The position numbers and the translations under genes were made by a program. Shown here piece by piece: positions 6,451 through 9,826 of a stretch of DNA of 9,826 bases; the first letter of the stretch is position 1; each line of letters starts with the position of its first letter. The stretch covers positions 1 to 9,826 of the forward strand of contig JBOGGN010000410.1 of NCBI GenBank assembly GCA_050744165.1, written 5' to 3'. The notes under the pieces are model-generated. The model searched no databases and was not told the DNA's origin. It was given only the letters and a program-made list of their open reading frames with translations. The stretch is from JBOGGN01 sp050744165 (lineage in GTDB: Bacteria > Actinomycetota > Acidimicrobiia > Acidimicrobiales > Palsa-688).

Positions 6451-6492
6451 GGTGCCCGCGGGTGCGCTGCGGGGGCGCGGGGCGCAGGCACC
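6451..6492. terminator. Possible bidirectional hairpin terminator between convergent genes
   Basis: GGTGCC (6451-6456) pairs with GGCACC (6487-6492), and TGCGC (6463-6467) pairs with GCGCA (6482-6486). This gives an 11-bp stem with a six-base left-hand bulge and a 14-base loop. It fills most of the 49-nt gap between two converging stops. There is no T-tract on either side, so it would have to act as a GC-rich hairpin alone. Confidence 0.35.
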
Positions 6493-6496
6493 TATG

Positions 6497-6994
6497 TCAG
6501 TCGACGACCACGATGCCGGCCTCGCTGACGGCCCCATCGACCAACTCCAGCACGCCTGCGGTCCGGTGCGGTTGGCGACGGCGCTCAGTGGGCGATCCCG
6601 GGTTGAACAGTCGCTGGCCGCCGAGGCCCTCCTCGTTGACCGGGATGTGGCTGTGCCCGAAGATCACCACGCGGGCGTCGGGAAACTGTCGCCGTAGCCG
6701 ACCCGCTCGACCGGTGGCGGCGCCGCTGTCGTGGATCATGGCCAGACTGACGCCTTCCAGCACCATCGAACGGGTCACGGGCAGCCGGCCGCTCAGGGAG
6801 GTGTCGTTGTTGCCGAGCACGGCGTAGGTCGGGGCGATCGCCGCCAAGAGGTCGAGGACACTGCCGTCCACGAGGTCGCCCGCATGCAGGATCACGTCAG
6901 CACCTTCGAGCAGCCGGTACACGGCGTCGGGCAACCGGCGGCTGCGCCCGGCGCCCATATGGGTGTCCGCCAGAACCACCGCCCGGAGCGTCAC
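6497..6994 (-). CDS. Calcineurin-like metallophosphoesterase, YfcE family
   Basis: This 165-residue protein has the full dinuclear-metal phosphoesterase signature: D-x-H (Asp10, His12 in LADTHMG), GD (39-40 in HAGDLVDG), GNND (61-64), His88 (MIHDSG) and GHSH (113-116). NPGS (131-134) is typical of the YfcE/MJ0936 group, which hydrolyses phosphodiesters such as bis-p-nitrophenyl phosphate in vitro; the natural substrate is generally unknown. GTG 6994-6992 is chosen because it overlaps the MFS stop as GTGA and yields the family's usual short N-terminus. The upstream in-frame extension runs antisense-like through the MFS tail and is Arg/Pro-rich. A purine-rich GAGGG abuts the start, and translational coupling to the MFS gene is likely. 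Whether the two proteins act together is unknown. Confidence 0.92.
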   Translation of the reverse strand: MTLRAVVLADTHMGAGRSRRLPDAVYRLLEGADVILHAGDLVDGSVLDLLAAIAPTYAVLGNNDTSLSGRLPVTRSMVLEGVSLAMIHDSGAATGRAGRLRRQFPDARVVIFGHSHIPVNEEGLGGQRLFNPGSPTERRRQPHRTAGVLELVDGAVSEAGIVVVD

Positions 6995-9054
6995 CCCTCT
7001 GGGACGTCCGACGAACCCGACGGGTCCTCGACGTCGTCGTCGGGGAAGCGGCCTCGCCGGTCGGCGGTCGGTTTCGAGTCTGAGCCACCCCCGGGGAGTG
7101 GGGACCGCGGCTTTGGTCCCAACCCCTGTCCGTCCCCGGATCCGGAACCGGACCCAGGCCTCGGGGCGAGCGGGGCCGCGGGCCTCGGGGCGAGCGGGGC
7201 CGCCCACGGTGGCGGGCCGGCGAGGGGCGGGGGAACGGGTCGACCGCGCGAGCCGAACGATGGGGGGGACGGGATGGACGGCGGGTAGCTCCCGAAGTCG
7301 GGTGACGCATCATCTCCCGGACTGGAATCTGGCCGAGAGCTCTCCGATGCCTGCGTCGGGGCGTACGCCTGGGCGGGGTCATATCCGGCGGATTGGGTAG
7401 GGACGTAGCCCTCGATCTGGCCGTACCTCGACGCTTCGGTCGGGGCGTACTCGGGTCGCCCGGCGGGCCCAGCCGGGTTGTCCCCCGGGGACCGGTCATG
7501 CCTGGGCTGCGGGCCGGCGCCGGCGGGCCCGGGGGGCGCGGGGTCACCAGAGCGCCCCTCCTCCCAGGCCGGGCCCGTACCCCACGAACCGCCTCCGTCC
7601 CAGGGGTTGCCCGAGTCCCAGGGGTTGCCCGAGTCCCAGGAGGCAGAGGAGGCCCCCGGGCCTCCCGCAGGAGCCAGCCCCCCTCGCCGTCGCCGCCGCG
7701 GCCGCGGCGACCGGACGCCCGGCCACCATTGCGGGAGCTGGCCCAAGCGGGCCATCCGAAACCCGACCAGGAACACGACGGCGGCCAGCACCGCGGCGAC
7801 GGTCGTGATCACGATGCCGGCCGACAGGGACAGGGGGATGAGGACTGGCACCAGCCCGCCCACGACCCAGACCAGCTGGAAGCCGGCCTCGAATCGTCCG
7901 AACGCCCGCCCCTGGTTGGCAGCGGGAACGTGGCGTTGGACCAGGGCGTCGAACGCCAACTTGGCTCCCCCGGCGGCGAGGCCGACGACGCCCGCCAGCA
8001 GCGAGGCGGCCGGGCGGTCATTGAACGAGTTGAAAAGGAAGGCCAGTACTCCGGCGGCGGCGATCACCGCTGCGGAACCGGCCAGGATGAGTTCCTCCCG
8101 CAGCCGAGCCCGCAGGTAGGGCGCGATCGCAGCTCCGATCAGGTTGCCGCCGATGCTGCAGGTCAGCACCACCCCGTACCACCACGCAGGAGCGTGGCTA
8201 CTGCGAAAGTCGAAGGCGATCAAGAACGTCAAAAACCCAACCAGCGAACGGAGCACCCCCATGGTGAACGCCGCCACTTGGATGGACCCACGGGGCAAAG
8301 GCTTGGCCCGCACCTCGTGGGCAGCGACTTCGGCCGCTTCCTGACCGACCAGCTGCGCCGTATCGGTGGCATAGGCCCCGGCCACCGACGCCGGCGCCGT
8401 GCGCCCTGTCTGGAGCCGCACAGCGGTGACGGCGCAGGCCAGAAACACCACCACGTCGGCTCTCAGCACCCAGGCGCCGCCGGCCAGCTTCAAGATGAGA
8501 ACGCCGGGCAGGGCGATGAGAAAGCCCGCGATGGCGCCGCTGACCGCCAGTTTGGAGTTCGCCTCGACCAGGTCGCGAGGGGTCTGTACGGCCGCCGGGA
8601 CCAGCGTCGCCTTGGTCACCGTGTAGCCCTTAGAGCACACCAGGCTGAGAAGTGCCGCCGGGTACAGGCCGAATTCGTTGATGTAGCGCGCCATCAGGAG
8701 GCAGGCCACGATGCGCCCGATCGCGGTGGCCACGACCATCAGCCGGCGACTGCCCGCCTTGTCGATCAGCGGCCCGAGGAGTGGGGCGACGATGGCGAAG
8801 GGGGCGATGGTGATCAGAAGCGTGAGCGCCACCCGACCCCGGGCCGCGTGGAGGCTTGTGCTGAAGAAAATGGACCCGGCCAGCGCCAAGGTGACCAGGG
8901 CGTCGCCGGCCAGCGAGAGGACGTGGGTGATGAGCAACCGGCTGAACGGCGACGCGGTGAAGGCATCCTGGCCGTGACGGTTGCGGTCGCTGCTGAGGCG
9001 GAAGGCGTTCCCGAGCGACTCAGCCACCGAAGAGCCGGAAACTGGGGCGTCCAC
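6991..9054 (-). CDS. MFS transporter with long disordered C-terminal tail
   Basis: This 687-residue protein begins with a short polar segment, then a major facilitator domain (about 35-432) of roughly 10 to 12 hydrophobic helices. A motif-A-like loop DKAGSRR (98-104) and the second-half counterpart near AANQGRAFGRFEAG (378-391) place it among MFS exporters; the substrate cannot be told. After RPRRRRRGG (451-459) come some 230 residues of Gly/Pro/Ser/Trp/Tyr-rich, probably disordered cytoplasmic sequence with internal repeats: a WDSGNP pair, Y-x-P-T-x units (YAPTE, YVPTQ, YAPTQ) and AAPLAPRP twice. Most MFS proteins lack such a tail. The GTG start at 9054-9052 has no Shine-Dalgarno but has TAGGCT seven bases upstream. 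The last codons overlap the phosphoesterase start. A real protein without doubt; tail function unknown. Confidence 0.9.
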   Translation of the reverse strand: MDAPVSGSSVAESLGNAFRLSSDRNRHGQDAFTASPFSRLLITHVLSLAGDALVTLALAGSIFFSTSLHAARGRVALTLLITIAPFAIVAPLLGPLIDKAGSRRLMVVATAIGRIVACLLMARYINEFGLYPAALLSLVCSKGYTVTKATLVPAAVQTPRDLVEANSKLAVSGAIAGFLIALPGVLILKLAGGAWVLRADVVVFLACAVTAVRLQTGRTAPASVAGAYATDTAQLVGQEAAEVAAHEVRAKPLPRGSIQVAAFTMGVLRSLVGFLTFLIAFDFRSSHAPAWWYGVVLTCSIGGNLIGAAIAPYLRARLREELILAGSAAVIAAAGVLAFLFNSFNDRPAASLLAGVVGLAAGGAKLAFDALVQRHVPAANQGRAFGRFEAGFQLVWVVGGLVPVLIPLSLSAGIVITTVAAVLAAVVFLVGFRMARLGQLPQWWPGVRSPRPRRRRRGGLAPAGGPGASSASWDSGNPWDSGNPWDGGGSWGTGPAWEEGRSGDPAPPGPAGAGPQPRHDRSPGDNPAGPAGRPEYAPTEASRYGQIEGYVPTQSAGYDPAQAYAPTQASESSRPDSSPGDDASPDFGSYPPSIPSPPSFGSRGRPVPPPLAGPPPWAAPLAPRPAAPLAPRPGSGSGSGDGQGLGPKPRSPLPGGGSDSKPTADRRGRFPDDDVEDPSGSSDVPEG
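7157..7203 (-). repeat. 24-nt tandem repeat (about 2 copies) in the MFS tail
   Basis: The plus-strand unit beginning GGCCTCGGGGCGAGC occurs at 7157-7180 and again at 7181-7203 without mismatch. It keeps frame and encodes the AAPLAPRP duplication in the disordered tail. Confidence 0.8.
7597..7641 (-). repeat. 18-nt tandem repeat (about 2.5 copies) in the MFS tail
   Basis: The plus-strand unit GTCCCAGGGGTTGCCCGA is perfect at 7597-7614 and 7615-7632, with a partial third copy to 7641. It encodes repeated W-D-S-G-N-P. Being a multiple of three, copy-number change would keep the gene open. Confidence 0.85.
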
Positions 9055-9060
9055 CGATCT

Positions 9061-9131
9061 CAGCCTAAAGCCTCAAGACCACCCCGAAGTGGCCGAAAAA
9101 GCGTCCCAATCTGCACCTTAAGCTTTAGCTG
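9061..9131. repeat. Imperfect inverted repeat in the divergent MFS / Ser-Pro-rich gene spacer
   Basis: CAGCCTAAAG (9061-9070) and CTTTAGCTG (9123-9131) are inverted copies differing by one inserted C, 52 bases apart. The left arm contains the MFS -10 box; the right arm lies 22 bases before the ATG at 9153. They could be operator half-sites or duplicated promoter sequence in this 98-bp spacer. A TANNNT match (TAAGCT, 9119-9124) also sits in front of the plus-strand gene. Confidence 0.3.
9062..9067 (-). promoter_or_regulatory. Candidate -10 box (TAGGCT) of the MFS-phosphoesterase operon
   Basis: On the minus strand TAGGCT fits TANNNT and is followed by seven bases before GTG 9054, so the expected transcript starts within one base of the start codon. 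This is the same spacing as at moaE. No -35 is recognisable. Confidence 0.45.
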
Positions 9132-9152
9132 CGGCGGGTCGATGACGCTTCC

Positions 9153-9826
9153 ATGTCAAATCTCTGGAAGACGCTTCGCGACGTGTCTCGGGACAGCGAC
9201 CCGACGATCGGTTTCGACTCCGCCGCCGTGAACGCCGATGGCTCCAGCCAGCAGGCCCCAACTCCGCTACCGCCCCGTCCGCTCGGTTCAGCGGTCCACA
9301 CGACCGAGGCGGCCGGGCCGCGATCGCAGCGTCAGGCCATTCCCGGCCAGCCGATGGGCCGACCCCGTCCACCGTCGGCCAACCGGGCGGCACCGACTGG
9401 ATCGTCCGAACGGCACCGCCCAGGCGGGTCGACCGGTTCGCCTGCGTCCTTGAGGTCACCAGCGTCGCCTACGTCGCCTCCGTCGCCTGCGTCGCCTGCG
9501 TCGTCGGCGTCCTTCAGGTCACCAGCACCGCCGGCGTCGCCTCCGTCGCCTCGCCCGGCAGGATCGAATGCCGCCCCCGACCGGCTTCGGTCGCAGGCGC
9601 CATCGCCGGCCGAGGGGAAAAAGCGGCTGGCCCCGCTGGAGTCACCCCTGCGCCGCCGGCCGACCGGCGGATCTGTCCCGTCTAACGCCGCCCGCCAGCA
9701 CGACGCGATCTCGACTCCCAACCTGCGGCCGGCCCGCCCATCGCCGGTCCCCACCACCGGTAGCAGCGACAGCAATGGAAGCCGCACCGGGCGACTGGGC
9801 CCGACCCGATCGGGCCTGTTGAATGC
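9153..9826 (+). CDS. Ser/Pro-rich protein of unknown function, N-terminal part (3' end outside window)
   Basis: The frame from ATG 9153 stays open to the window edge (224 complete codons, no stop), with an in-frame TAG upstream at 9126-9128 and no earlier ATG. The product starts MSNLWKTLRDVSRDSDPTIG, a short possibly helical segment, and then becomes Ser/Pro/Ala/Arg-rich with SP-x repeats (residues about 98-130), so most of the visible part is likely disordered. A folded domain probably follows outside the window. No signal peptide or membrane segment is seen. The upstream ribosome site is weak. I do not recognise the family. The opposite strand is also open over part of the region, but it has only the mirror of the repeat and no better start. 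It is divergent from the MFS gene. Confidence 0.6.
   Translation, partial: MSNLWKTLRDVSRDSDPTIGFDSAAVNADGSSQQAPTPLPPRPLGSAVHTTEAAGPRSQRQAIPGQPMGRPRPPSANRAAPTGSSERHRPGGSTGSPASLRSPASPTSPPSPASPASSASFRSPAPPASPPSPRPAGSNAAPDRLRSQAPSPAEGKKRLAPLESPLRRRPTGGSVPSNAARQHDAISTPNLRPARPSPVPTTGSSDSNGSRTGRLGPTRSGLLN
9444..9544 (+). repeat. In-frame short repeats: 9-nt TCGCCTNCG array flanked by a 20-nt direct repeat
   Basis: Four 9-nt units of the form TCGCCTNCG lie head to tail at 9465-9500, with another unit at 9536-9544, encoding S-P-(T/P/A). They sit between two 20-nt direct repeats (9444-9463 and 9507-9526) that differ at a single base and are 63 nt apart, so in frame. This looks like local slippage or duplication inside a coding linker. 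Confidence 0.8.

Noticed and set aside
7393..9231. Very long open frame on the plus strand (612 codons) antisense to the MFS gene
   Set aside because: The product is rich in His, Gln, Arg, Gly and Asp with no domain or membrane pattern, while the minus strand encodes a clear MFS protein. Long antisense frames are expected at this GC content.
9465..9500. 9-nt array considered as a regulatory iteron or origin repeat
   Set aside because: Units are in frame, encode S-P-x and lie inside an open coding frame with matching bias, so a coding linker repeat is simpler.
9332..9787. 151-codon minus-strand frame with DAGDAGD-type repeats
   Set aside because: Its repeats are just the mirror of the 9-nt array in the plus-strand frame; composition and start are no better, and no family is seen.

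Overview
The window is GC-rich, densely packed bacterial chromosome. It uses GTG starts heavily, has 4-nt GTGA gene overlaps, and carries several short TANNNT boxes placed right at start codons. Together with protein families skewed to Actinomycetota (a TIGR03624/DUF2342-type zinc peptidase, and an S1C protease-like protein with a DDRLWRHPSE leader motif), this points to a high-GC actinobacterium, probably of the class Acidimicrobiia. That assignment comes from protein style, not from a marker gene. I see no rRNA, tRNA, CRISPR array, insertion sequence or phage gene.

Layout. 1-516 (+): 3' end of a HEAT-repeat protein gene. 2606-570 (-): a three-gene overlapping operon of moaE (molybdopterin synthase large subunit), a membrane-anchored protein with a disordered tail, and mreB, which appears to start at CTG behind a strong Shine-Dalgarno. 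2749-4152 (+): a membrane-anchored HtrA-like S1C protein with a PDZ domain whose catalytic serine is replaced by asparagine, so probably a pseudoprotease. 5245-4163 (-): an extended-SDR NAD-dependent epimerase/dehydratase with an unusual C-terminal membrane helix. 5263-6447 (+): an HEIAHH zinc metallopeptidase, only 17 nt from the divergent epimerase start. 9054-6497 (-): a two-gene operon of an MFS transporter with a roughly 250-residue disordered cytoplasmic tail and a YfcE-type metallophosphoesterase. 9153-end (+): the start of an unrecognised Ser/Pro-rich protein cut by the window edge.

How the genes relate. There is no single pathway. The two minus-strand operons show tight translational coupling. 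Four divergently placed genes (moaE, the HtrA-like gene, the metallopeptidase, the MFS gene) have a TANNNT -10-like box ending 6 to 9 nt before the start codon, as expected for leaderless transcripts. The epimerase and metallopeptidase may share one bidirectional -10 element. The most notable points are the pseudo-HtrA, the CTG-started orphan mreB in a moaE operon with a Glu-to-Gln change at the catalytic-water position, and the recurring leaderless promoter geometry. I found no clearly new multi-gene defence or metabolic system.
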